Below, in pieces: positions 56,711-64,000 of a stretch of DNA of 64,000 nt. Both the position numbers and the translations under genes were made by a program. Source of the stretch: Mycolicibacter sinensis (GTDB taxonomy: Bacteria; Actinomycetota; Actinomycetes; Mycobacteriales; Mycobacteriaceae); the NCBI RefSeq assembly GCF_001667945.1, contig NZ_LZJK01000151.1, forward strand, positions 1-64,000, given 5' to 3'. Below the pieces are notes generated by a model. That model worked only from the letters and a program-made list of their open reading frames with translations, was not told the DNA's origin and did no database searches. Within the stretch, counting starts at the first letter, position 1; each line of letters opens with the position of its first letter.

Positions 56711-57937
56711 TTATTCCGGGGGGATCTCGACCCGGCGCAGCACTCCGTCGTGGGCGTCGGCGGCCTCGATCTCGGCGCGGGTGACCCCCAGCAGGAACAG
56801 CACCGTGTCCAGGTACGGGTAGCTCAACGATGCATCGGCCACCTCGCGCAACGCCGGTTTGGCGTTGAACGCCACGCCCAACCCGGCGGCGGCCAGCATG
56901 TCGATATCGTTGGCGCCGTCGCCGACCGCGACGGTCTGCTCCAGCGGCACGCCGGCCCGGTCGGCGAACTCGCGCAGCGCGTCGGCCTTGCCCGCCCGGT
57001 CCACCACCGGCCCGATCACCCGGCCGGTGAGCTTGCCGTCGACGATCTCCAATTCGTTGGCGGCGACGAAGTCCAGCTTCAGCTCGGCGGCCAGCGGTGC
57101 GATCACCTGCCGGAACCCACCGGAGACCACCCCGCATTTGAACCCCAGCCGGCGCAACGTGCGCAGCGTGGTGCGTGCCCCCGGGGTGAGCTCGATCTGC
57201 CCGGCCACTTCGTCGATGACACCGGCGGGAAGGCCGGCGAGGGTGGCTACCCGGTGATGCAGCGACTCGGCGAAGTCGAGTTCGCCGCGCATCGCGGCCT
57301 CGGTGATCGCCGCAACCGCGTCCCCGGCCCCGGCCCGGGCGGCGAGCATCTCGATGACCTCGCCCTGGATCAGCGTGGAGTCGACGTCGAAGACGATCAG
57401 GCGCTTGGTCCGCCGCGACAGGCTGGCGTCTTGGAATGCCACGTCGACCCGCTGCTGGGCGGCGACCTGGCTCAGCGCGGACTGCAACTCACCGGCCGCG
57501 CCGGGCGGCACCGATACCCGCAGTTCCAGCCCGGTCACCGGGTAGTCCGAGACGCCCCGGATCATGTCGATGTTGGCGTCGATCTCCGCGATCTCGCTGG
57601 CCAGCGCCCCGAGGGCGGCGGCGGTCACCGGCCGTCCCAGGACCACGATCCGGTGCGTGGACGGCACGGCGATGATCGGGGCGTCGTCGCTGCGCTCGAT
57701 CGTGACGTCCAGGCCCACGCCGTGGATGGCCGCGGTGACCTCGGCAGCAAACGCCGATCCGTCGGCCACATCCGGTACTGCAGACACCAGCACGCCCAGA
57801 GTCAGCCGGCCGCGGACCACGACCTGTTCGACGTTGAGCAGCTCGATCCGATACCGCGACAGCACCTCGAAGAGCGCTGATGTCACGCCCGGCTGATCGA
57901 CGCCGGTGACGGTGATCAACACCGGCACCTTGGGCAT
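56711..57937 (-). CDS. serB2: Phosphoserine phosphatase SerB2
   Basis: 408 residues from ATG 57937 (MPKVPVLITVTGVDQPGVTS); GTG 57943 is possible. SerB2 makes serine from phosphoserine. Two N-terminal ACT domains (residues 1-165) bind serine for feedback control. The HAD phosphatase follows: DxD nucleophile in KRLIVFDVDSTLIQGEVIEM, serine in CGVVSGGFRQVI, lysine in DRAGKADAL and acid pair in VAVGDGANDIDMLAAAGLGV. Length matches the M. tuberculosis enzyme. Lies 58 nt downstream of ctaD on the same strand. Confidence 0.97.
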   Translation of the reverse strand: MPKVPVLITVTGVDQPGVTSALFEVLSRYRIELLNVEQVVVRGRLTLGVLVSAVPDVADGSAFAAEVTAAIHGVGLDVTIERSDDAPIIAVPSTHRIVVLGRPVTAAALGALASEIAEIDANIDMIRGVSDYPVTGLELRVSVPPGAAGELQSALSQVAAQQRVDVAFQDASLSRRTKRLIVFDVDSTLIQGEVIEMLAARAGAGDAVAAITEAAMRGELDFAESLHHRVATLAGLPAGVIDEVAGQIELTPGARTTLRTLRRLGFKCGVVSGGFRQVIAPLAAELKLDFVAANELEIVDGKLTGRVIGPVVDRAGKADALREFADRAGVPLEQTVAVGDGANDIDMLAAAGLGVAFNAKPALREVADASLSYPYLDTVLFLLGVTRAEIEAADAHDGVLRRVEIPPE

Positions 57938-57995
57938 GCTCACCCGCGGCGGCCGCCCGACCCGACCCGGCGCCGCCTCACCCCCAGCGGACTCA

Positions 57996-59720
57996 TCAAG
58001 CGTTTGCGGGCTCGTACAGCTCGTCGCCGGGGTGGCGGCCGACGTGCGCCTCGGCACGCAGCCGATCGATCATGTGCGGGTAGTGCAGCTCGAAAGCCGG
58101 CCGCTCCGAACGGATCCGGGGCAGCTCGGTGAAGTTGTGCCGCGGCGGCGGGCAGCTAGTCGCCCACTCCAGCGAGTTGCCGTAGCCCCACGGGTCGTCC
58201 ACGGTGACAACCTCGCCGTACCGCCAGCTCTTGAAGACGTTCCAGGTGAAGGCCAGCATCGAGGCACCCAGGATGAAAGCTCCGACGGTGGAGACGATGT
58301 TGAACGGCTGGAATCCGTCGGTCGGCAGGTAGTCGGCGTACCGCCGCGGCATACCCATGTTGCCCAGCCAGTGCTGAATCAAGAACGTGGTGTGGAACCC
58401 GATGAACGTCAGCCAGAAGTGCAGCTTGCCCAGCCGCTCGTCGAGCAGGCGACCGGTCATCTTGGGGAACCAGAAGTAGATTCCGGCGAAGGTGGCGAAC
58501 ACGATGGTGCCGAACAGCACGTAGTGGAAGTGCGCGATCAAGAAGTAGCTGTCGCTGACGTGGAAGTCGATCGGCGGGCTGGCCAGCATCACCCCGGTCA
58601 GGCCGCCGGCCAGGAACGTGACGAGGAAGCCGAGCGAAAACAGCATCGGCGTCTCGAACGTCATCTGGCCCCGCCACATCGTGCCGATCCAGTTGAAGAA
58701 CTTCAGCCCGGTCGGGATGGCGATCATCAGCGTCAGCAGCGAGAAGAACGGCAGCAGCACCGCGCCGGTGGCGTACATGTGGTGCGCCCACACCGCAGTC
58801 GACAGCCCGGCGATGCTCATCGTCGCGTAGACCAGGGTGACGTAGCCGAAGATCGGCTTGCGGGAGAACACCGGGAACACTTCGCTGACGATGCCGAAGA
58901 ACGGCAGCGCGATGATATAGACCTCGGGATGGCCGAAGAACCAGAACAGGTGTTGCCATAGCAACTCACCGCCGTTGGCGGAGTCGTAGATATGCCCGCC
59001 CAGGTGCCGGTCGACGGCCAGGCCCAGCAGGGCCGCGGTCAGCAGCGGGAACACGATCAGCACCATGATCGAGGTGACCAGGATGTTCCAGGTGAAGATC
59101 GGCATCCGGAACATGGTCATCCCCGGCGCGCGCATGCAGGCCACGGTGGTGATCATGTTCACCCCGCCCAGGATGGTGCCCAGACCACTGACCGCCAGGC
59201 CCATGATCCACAGGTCCCCGCCGGCGCCCGGCGAGTGCACGGCGTTGCTCAGCGGGGTGTAGCCGGTCCAGCCGAAGTCGGCTGCACCGCCGGGGGTGAT
59301 GAACCCGGCCAGCGCGATCGTCGCACCGCACACGAACAGCCAGAACGAGAATGCGTTGAGCCGCGGGAACGCCACGTCGGGCGCGCCGATCTGCAGCGGC
59401 AGCACCAGGTTGGCGAAGCCGAACACGATCGGGGTGGCATAGAACAGCAGCATGATCGTGCCGTGCATGGTGAACAGCTGGTTGAACTGCTCATTGGACA
59501 GGAACTGCAGGCCCGGCGCGGCGAGCTCGGTGCGCATCAGCAGCGCCAGCAGGCCGCCGATGAAGAAGAACACCATGCAGGCGACGCAGTACATGATGCC
59601 GATCAGCTTGTGATCGGTCGTGGTGATCACCTTGTAGAGCAGGCCGCCCTTGGGGCCCATCAACGGTGGGAACGGCCGACTCGGCTCGAGTTCTGCGCGC
59701 GGGGGTGCTTCGGCGGTCAA
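57996..59720 (-). CDS. ctaD: Cytochrome c oxidase subunit I (aa3 type)
   Basis: 574 residues from the TTG at 59720 (MTAEAPPR, as in M. tuberculosis). GGAGG ends 4 nt upstream; an ATG at 59723 sits almost on the ribosome-binding site and one at 59741 would add seven residues. CtaD is the catalytic core of the aa3 branch of the bcc-aa3 supercomplex, reducing oxygen at a heme a3-CuB centre. Ligands visible: heme a His in FTMHGTIMLLFY, CuB His and cross-linked Tyr in FGHPEVYIIALPFFG, CuB His pair in WAHHMYATGA, and heme His in YFLIAHFHYVLFG. Twelve membrane helices are expected. Confidence 0.97.
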   Translation of the reverse strand: MTAEAPPRAELEPSRPFPPLMGPKGGLLYKVITTTDHKLIGIMYCVACMVFFFIGGLLALLMRTELAAPGLQFLSNEQFNQLFTMHGTIMLLFYATPIVFGFANLVLPLQIGAPDVAFPRLNAFSFWLFVCGATIALAGFITPGGAADFGWTGYTPLSNAVHSPGAGGDLWIMGLAVSGLGTILGGVNMITTVACMRAPGMTMFRMPIFTWNILVTSIMVLIVFPLLTAALLGLAVDRHLGGHIYDSANGGELLWQHLFWFFGHPEVYIIALPFFGIVSEVFPVFSRKPIFGYVTLVYATMSIAGLSTAVWAHHMYATGAVLLPFFSLLTLMIAIPTGLKFFNWIGTMWRGQMTFETPMLFSLGFLVTFLAGGLTGVMLASPPIDFHVSDSYFLIAHFHYVLFGTIVFATFAGIYFWFPKMTGRLLDERLGKLHFWLTFIGFHTTFLIQHWLGNMGMPRRYADYLPTDGFQPFNIVSTVGAFILGASMLAFTWNVFKSWRYGEVVTVDDPWGYGNSLEWATSCPPPRHNFTELPRIRSERPAFELHYPHMIDRLRAEAHVGRHPGDELYEPANA

Positions 59721-59859
59721 CATTCCTCCAAACATGGGCATCCCGGGAACTTGGGTCGAATCCTAACCCCGGCCGTCGCCGCGCCGGTATAGGCCTCCTA
59801 CAAACTGTCGTATTCGTCTCCCCGGCGGGCGCGCCGCGCCCGGGTGTTACCGTCACCGC

Positions 59860-60939
59860 GTGAGCAGGGCGGACCGGCGAGCGGTGTCGGCGGCAGCACT
59901 GGCCGTGCTGCTGGCCGCGGTCTCGGGCTGCGCCGGCGAGGGGCCGGAATCGGTGCCGACGTCCACCAGCACCACCATGGTCGCCGGGGCCGGGGTGCTG
60001 GGCAACGATCGTCGGCCCGACGAGTCCTGTGCGGCCGAGCCGGCCCGGGCCGACGCGGGGCCACCGATGCGGTCGGTGCACAACGCGGCCGGCGTGGAGC
60101 CGCCCAGCGTCGAGGTGCCCGAGAACGCGGAGCGCATCGTGGTGCTCTCCGGTGATCAGCTCGATGCCCTGTGCGCGCTCGGCCTGCAGTCGCGCATCGT
60201 CGGGGCGGCGCTGCCGGAGGGCTCGGAGAACCAGCCGGCGTATCTGGGCGCGGTGGTGCACGACCTGCCGGCGGTGGGCACCCGCAGCAATCCGGACACC
60301 GACGCCGTCGCCGCATTGCACCCGGATCTGATCCTGGGAGCCCACGGCCTGACGCCGGGGTATGCGGAGCTGGCGGCGATTGCCCCGACGGTGTTCACCG
60401 GAGCACCGGGGATGGCATGGGAGGACAACGTGCGCGGCGTCGGCGCCGCGACCGCGCGCAGCGGCGCCGCCGACCAAGTGCTCGACAAGTTCAGCGAGAA
60501 GGCGACCGAGACCGGCGAGGCCAGTGACGCCACCCACTTCCAAGCCTCGGTGGTTGCACTCACCGACAACGGCGTGCGGGTGTACGGGGCGGCCAACTTC
60601 GCTGCCAGTGTGCTCAAGGCCGTCGGGGTGGACCGGCCGCCATCGCAACGGTTCACCGACCGGCCCTACATCGAAATCGCCGCAGCCGACGGCGATCTCG
60701 GCGGCCGCGCGGACTTCTCGGCGGCCGACGGCGACATCGTCTACGTGTCGTTTGCCTCACCGGCGGCCAAGGCGCGGGCGGCCGCCGTGTTCGACAGCGT
60801 CTCCTGGCGCCGGTTGGCGGCCAACCGTGACAGCCGGGTGTTCGTGGTCAACAACGAGGTGTGGCAGACCGGGCAGGGACCGGTCGCGGCCCGCGGCGTG
60901 GTCGACGACCTGCGCTGGCTGAACGCGCCGATCAACTAG
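59860..60939 (+). CDS. fecB: FecB, iron-siderophore-binding lipoprotein
   Basis: 359 residues from GTG 59860, the length of Rv3044. Signal AALAVLLAAVSGC ends in a lipobox. The class III solute-binding fold begins AERIVVLSGDQLDALCALG and includes AVGTRSNPDTDAVAALHPDL and LLKAVGVDRPPS-like helix (VLKAVGVDRPPSQRF); the C-terminus is QTGQGPVAARGVVDDLRWL. Annotated as Fe(III)-dicitrate binding by homology; the mycobacterial protein is linked to siderophore iron uptake and envelope integrity. No permease or ATPase is adjacent. Divergent from ctaD (139 nt). Confidence 0.92.
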   Translation: MSRADRRAVSAAALAVLLAAVSGCAGEGPESVPTSTSTTMVAGAGVLGNDRRPDESCAAEPARADAGPPMRSVHNAAGVEPPSVEVPENAERIVVLSGDQLDALCALGLQSRIVGAALPEGSENQPAYLGAVVHDLPAVGTRSNPDTDAVAALHPDLILGAHGLTPGYAELAAIAPTVFTGAPGMAWEDNVRGVGAATARSGAADQVLDKFSEKATETGEASDATHFQASVVALTDNGVRVYGAANFAASVLKAVGVDRPPSQRFTDRPYIEIAAADGDLGGRADFSAADGDIVYVSFASPAAKARAAAVFDSVSWRRLAANRDSRVFVVNNEVWQTGQGPVAARGVVDDLRWLNAPIN

Positions 60940-60946
60940 CCCGGCC

Positions 60947-60970
60947 GCTGCGGCGATCACCTGCCGCAGC
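60947..60970 (+). terminator. Probable terminator of fecB
   Basis: GCTGCGGC (60947-60954) and GCCGCAGC (60963-60970) are exact reverse complements around an 8-nt loop, seven bases after the fecB stop. There is no T tract. Confidence 0.5.
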
Positions 60971-61259
60971 TCGACCGGCGCCGGCTGACGGGCCTCCTCG
61001 GCCTCGTCGCGCTGTACTTGCGCCCGTTGGCATTGCGCCGCAAGCCGACAGGTCTCAAGCACCGTCGCCTCGGTGCCCGGCCACCGGCTCCCACTCAAAA
61101 TTCTCTTTTCGGTGTGAAGCGCGGAAAATTTACTGCAGTGCAGAAGTTTTCACTCGGCTGACCTTCCATTGGCGGCCGGTGATCGCGGCAATTATCGGCG
61201 TGGCGTCGGACGCCTCCGTTTTCGGCGACGGCAAACTCCGGCCGCAGTACGCTCATGCC
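60971..61259. other. Intergenic region upstream of the hydrolase-cyclase gene
   Basis: No gene with good support was found. A minus-strand frame 60757-61098 (starting MSGSRWPGTEATVLETCRLA) runs 180 nt into fecB antisense and is probably chance. From about 61090 the sequence turns A+T-rich (AAAATTCTCTTTTCGG, GAAAATTTACTGCAGTGCAG), contrasting with its surroundings, and likely holds the cyclase promoter. ACTGCAGT at about 61133-61140 is an 8-bp palindrome. Confidence 0.4.
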
Positions 61260-62819
61260 GTGCCCGAAACGTCATACGCCAAGTGTGGCGATCTCAGCCT
61301 GGCCTATCAGGTATTCGGTGACGGGCCGATCGAGCTGGTCGTCGTCGGGCCTTTCGTCAGCCACATCGAGCTGGCCTGGACCCTCCCCCAATTCAAAGCG
61401 TTCGTTGACCAGCTCGCGACGTTCTGTCGCGTTGCCTGGTTCGACAAGGCCGGCGTCGGGCTGTCGGACCCGGTGCCAAAAGTTCGAACGTTGGAGGAAC
61501 GCGCCGCCGAGATCGAGGCGGTCATGGATGCCGTCGGCTTCGGACAGGCCGTGGTGTGCGGTCTCAGTGACGGCGGGCCGGTCGCCATCATGTTCGCGGC
61601 AACATGGCCGGCGCGAACGCGGGCGCTGATCCTTTCCGGCACAGTGCCCTATTGGGGCTTCGAGGGCTGGGACGACCTAGACCGAGACCCGGCCGAGCTG
61701 CGGGCACGCTTCCTTGCCGAACTGGGCGAGGACTACACGCCGTCGATCGAGCAGCTGGCCCGCTTCCAGCAAGCCGGCCGCACGGTGCGCTCCGGGTGGG
61801 GCAACGGTGAGACAGCCAGCATCAGTGCCCCCTCGGTCGGGTCGGTACGCCAGCTCGCGATGTGCGAGCGCATGAGCGCGAGCCCGGGGATGGCGCGGGC
61901 ATCGTTTGAAGCGGCGTTTCTGATCGACGTGCGGCCGATCCTGCCGACACTCACCGCGCCCACGCTGGTCATCCATGCCCGCGAGGACCACGCGGTTCCG
62001 GTGCAGGGCGGACGGTATCTCGCCGCCCATATCCCCGGCGCGCGGTACCTGGAGGTCGAAGGCATAGACCACGCACCCTTTTTGACCGAGCCCGACAAGA
62101 TCCTGACTGAGATCGAGGAGTTCCTCACCGGTAGCCATGCGGCGCCGTCGCAGTCACATCGCGCCCTGCGCACAGTGTTGTTCACCGACATCGTCGCCTC
62201 GACGGAACGTGCCGCTGCCACCGGTGACGAACGGTGGCGAGCGGTGCTTCAGCGCTTCGGTGAGGTCACCGCCGAACTGACGAAGCGGTTCAGCGGCGCG
62301 GTGGTGAAGAGCACCGGCGACGGCCATCTCGCCACCTTCGACGGCCCGACACAGGCGATCCGCTGTGCCGAGGCATTACAGACCGACGCCGACACCCTGG
62401 GCATCGAGATCCGGGTAGGCATCCACACTGGTGAGTGCGAACTGATCGACAACGACATTGCCGGAATGGCGGTGCACATCGCGGCGCGGATCGTCGGCCA
62501 GGCCGGCGCCGGGGAGATTCTGGTCTCGCGCACGGTGCGCGACCTGGTCGTCGGCTCGGGCACGGGCTTCGAGGACCGCGGCAGCGTCGAGCTACGCGGC
62601 GTTCCCGGCACCTGGCAACTCCTGGCCGTCGATCGCAACGGCCCGCCGGCCGGATCCGCCGAGGCCGAACTGGCGTCGACGCCAACTCCGGGCCCTCAGA
62701 CCTCGATGCGCCGCTCGGACCGTGCCGTCGCGGTGATGGCACGGCAGACACCGTGGCTGCTGCGCGGGGCCGCCCGCCTCGCTTTGACCACCCGCCGCAG
62801 AGGAACCGTGGCACGCTGA
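61260..62819 (+). CDS. Alpha/beta-hydrolase fused to a class III adenylyl/guanylyl cyclase (Rv1900c/LipJ type)
   Basis: 519 residues from GTG 61260. Residues 10-290 are an alpha/beta hydrolase with nucleophile S103 (VVCGLSDGGPVAIMF), acid near D243 (HAREDHAVP) and H271 (VEGIDHAPF). Residues 300-470 are a cyclase homology domain: metal aspartates D310 (VLFTDIVASTERA) and D354 (VVKSTGDGHLATF), substrate lysine K350, and R410. The catalytic Asn is replaced by H406 (GMAVHIAARIVG). In Rv1900c the same position is a histidine (H402), and that enzyme is active. It would make cAMP, perhaps in response to a hydrolase ligand. Confidence 0.9.
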   Translation: MPETSYAKCGDLSLAYQVFGDGPIELVVVGPFVSHIELAWTLPQFKAFVDQLATFCRVAWFDKAGVGLSDPVPKVRTLEERAAEIEAVMDAVGFGQAVVCGLSDGGPVAIMFAATWPARTRALILSGTVPYWGFEGWDDLDRDPAELRARFLAELGEDYTPSIEQLARFQQAGRTVRSGWGNGETASISAPSVGSVRQLAMCERMSASPGMARASFEAAFLIDVRPILPTLTAPTLVIHAREDHAVPVQGGRYLAAHIPGARYLEVEGIDHAPFLTEPDKILTEIEEFLTGSHAAPSQSHRALRTVLFTDIVASTERAAATGDERWRAVLQRFGEVTAELTKRFSGAVVKSTGDGHLATFDGPTQAIRCAEALQTDADTLGIEIRVGIHTGECELIDNDIAGMAVHIAARIVGQAGAGEILVSRTVRDLVVGSGTGFEDRGSVELRGVPGTWQLLAVDRNGPPAGSAEAELASTPTPGPQTSMRRSDRAVAVMARQTPWLLRGAARLALTTRRRGTVAR

Positions 62820-62961
62820 GCCGCGACGCCGGCTACGCCCCACCACGGTGCGGCAGTGACCTGCAGAGGGATGTGTCAAAGATTACGTGACGGCCCCATC
62901 ATCACCCCCACGCTGGGCAAACAGCGCCTCGGCATCGCGCCTGCGCAGAGCAGCCGGCGGC

Positions 62962-62993
62962 CCGAGAGAACTTACTTCGCTAGGCTATATAAA
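62962..62993 (+). promoter_or_regulatory. A+T-rich promoter region of adhC
   Basis: GCTATATAAAAACGATG around 62985-63001 contains overlapping -10-like hexamers (TATATA at 62986, TATAAA at 62988) 40-48 nt before the adhC ATG. CTTACTT near 62971 is a weak upstream element; spacing to -35 is uncertain. Confidence 0.4.
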
Positions 62994-63033
62994 AACGATG
63001 AAAACGCCGCCGAATCGAAGAGGGATATCACCG

Positions 63034-64000
63034 ATGAGCACCGTTTCCGCGTACGCCGCAACGGCGCCGGACGCGCCGCTGAGCAAGACCACCATCACCC
63101 GCCGCGAGCCCGGCCCGCACGACGTCGCCTTTGATATCGCCTTCGCCGGAATCTGCCACTCCGACATCCACACCGTCAGGGCCGAATGGGGCCGCCCGCA
63201 GTACCCCCTGGTGCCCGGACATGAGATCGCCGGTGTGGTGACCGCGGTCGGCGCGCAAGTCACCAAATTCAAGGTCGGCGACCGTGTCGGGGTCGGCTGT
63301 TTTGTCGACTCCTGCCGCGAGTGCCCCAGCTGCCTGGCCGGCCAGGAGCAGTACTGCACCGGCGGCGGCATGGTCGGCACCTACGCCGGCGTCGACCGCG
63401 ACGGCCAGCCCACCCAGGGCGGCTACAGCGGCGGGATCGTCGTCGACGAGAACTACGTGCTGCGCATCCCGGATGAGATCCCCCTGGATGCGGCTGCACC
63501 GCTGCTGTGCGCCGGCATCACCACGTACTCGCCGCTGCGGCACTGGAATGTGGGGCCGGGCAAGCGAATTGCCGTCGTCGGTCTCGGCGGCCTGGGCCAC
63601 ATGGCCGTCAAGCTCGGCACCGCCATGGGCGCCGAGGTCACCGTGCTGTCCCAGTCGCTGAAGAAGATGGAGGACGGCCTGCGATTGGGCGCCCAGCACT
63701 ACTACGCCACCAGCGACCCCGAGACGTTCAAGAAGCTACGCAACGGCTTCGACGTCATCTTGAACACCGTCTCGGCGAGCCTGGACCTGGGCGCGTATCT
63801 GAACCTGCTCACGCTGGACGGCACCCTGGTCGAGTTGGGCATGCCCGAGCACGCGCTGGCGGTGCCACCGGGTCCGCTGGTGCGGATGCGACGCAGCGTG
63901 TCGGGGTCGTTGATCGGCGGGATCGCCGAGACGCAGGAGATGCTGGACTTCTGCGCGGCGCACGGTGTGCGCCCCGAGATCGAGGTCATCGAGCCGGACT
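63034..64000 (+). CDS. adhC: Zinc-dependent NADP alcohol dehydrogenase AdhC (3' end cut by window edge)
   Basis: 322 codons are present and the frame runs off the right edge. Start ATG 63034 follows GAGGG. Cinnamyl-alcohol-dehydrogenase-type features: catalytic zinc ligands C41 in AGICHSDIHTVRAEWG and His in VPGHEIAGVV, structural zinc cysteines in CRECPSCLAGQEQYC, and the nucleotide motif VVGLGGLGHMAVKLGTAMGA; a Ser after the second strand (LSQS) fits NADP. It reduces aldehydes or oxidises alcohols. Order fecB then adhC matches Rv3044-Rv3045, with the cyclase gene inserted between them here. Confidence 0.93.
   Translation, partial: MSTVSAYAATAPDAPLSKTTITRREPGPHDVAFDIAFAGICHSDIHTVRAEWGRPQYPLVPGHEIAGVVTAVGAQVTKFKVGDRVGVGCFVDSCRECPSCLAGQEQYCTGGGMVGTYAGVDRDGQPTQGGYSGGIVVDENYVLRIPDEIPLDAAAPLLCAGITTYSPLRHWNVGPGKRIAVVGLGGLGHMAVKLGTAMGAEVTVLSQSLKKMEDGLRLGAQHYYATSDPETFKKLRNGFDVILNTVSASLDLGAYLNLLTLDGTLVELGMPEHALAVPPGPLVRMRRSVSGSLIGGIAETQEMLDFCAAHGVRPEIEVIEPD

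Noticed and set aside
60757..61098. Minus-strand frame starting in the fecB-cyclase gap
   Set aside because: More than half of it is antisense to fecB and the rest shows no motif or ribosome-binding site.

Overview
The window is high-GC chromosomal DNA from a mycobacterium. I infer this from the gene order, which follows the M. tuberculosis Rv3005c-Rv3045 segment: doxX, lppZ, gatB, pfkA, gatA, gatC, ACT protein, ligA, metE-like, lpqA, mnmA, iscS, plsC, GNAT, etfA, etfB, the methylglucose lipopolysaccharide (MGLP) genes, serB2, ctaD, fecB and adhC. GTG and TTG starts, 4-nt start/stop overlaps and lipoprotein signals also fit. The species cannot be named from the sequence; there are differences from M. 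tuberculosis at many insertion points. No tRNA, rRNA, insertion sequence, prophage or CRISPR array was seen.

Layout. 1-3.3 kb: DoxX (cut by the window edge), LppZ, and a secreted GjpA-like protein that ends at a perfect 18-bp hairpin. 3.5-12.3 kb: the housekeeping block gatB, tenA, DUF2237, DUF732, pfkA, gatA, gatC, ACT protein, ligA. 12.5-14.7 kb: accessory genes (DMT permease, MmcQ/YjbR, and an SRPBCC-ArsR pair with two matching operator-like palindromes). 15-20.7 kb: metE-like, lpqA, then a minus-strand run of GNAT, PlsC, cysteine desulfurase and MnmA. The esx/PPE/IS1081 genes that lie between lpqA and mnmA in M. tuberculosis are absent. 20.8-26.6 kb: accessory dehydrogenases, a TetR regulator and a large LuxR-type ATPase regulator. 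26.7-28.5 kb: the electron-transfer flavoprotein operon etfB-etfA.

28.6-46.8 kb is the MGLP region. A methyltransferase, a GH57 branching enzyme and a GT4 glucosyltransferase sit on one side; a hexapeptide transferase, a PQQ-type lipoprotein, TB22.2 and two methyltransferases on the other. About 9.3 kb of accessory genes splits them: MMPL transporter, TfoX-like protein, dehalogenase-like hydrolase with an HxlR regulator, HSL-type esterase, luciferase-like monooxygenase, and a two-gene unit of an ATP-grasp ligase plus a protein with a papain-like Cys/His/Asn pattern.

46.8-52.7 kb is the most unusual stretch: five tandem paralogues of a secreted histidine phosphatase, all on the minus strand. 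Three keep both catalytic histidines. Two have serine in place of the second. One of the two Ser variants has a perfect TGTGA-N6-TCACA CRP-type site just upstream, and two others share a duplicated promoter. The array shares an N-terminal export module with the GjpA-like protein at 2.2 kb and the PE-PPE-domain esterase at 55.3 kb. 52.7-64 kb returns to conserved order (echA17-like, NUDIX, ABC ATPase, serB2, ctaD, fecB, adhC), with the PE-PPE esterase and a hydrolase-adenylyl cyclase fusion added.
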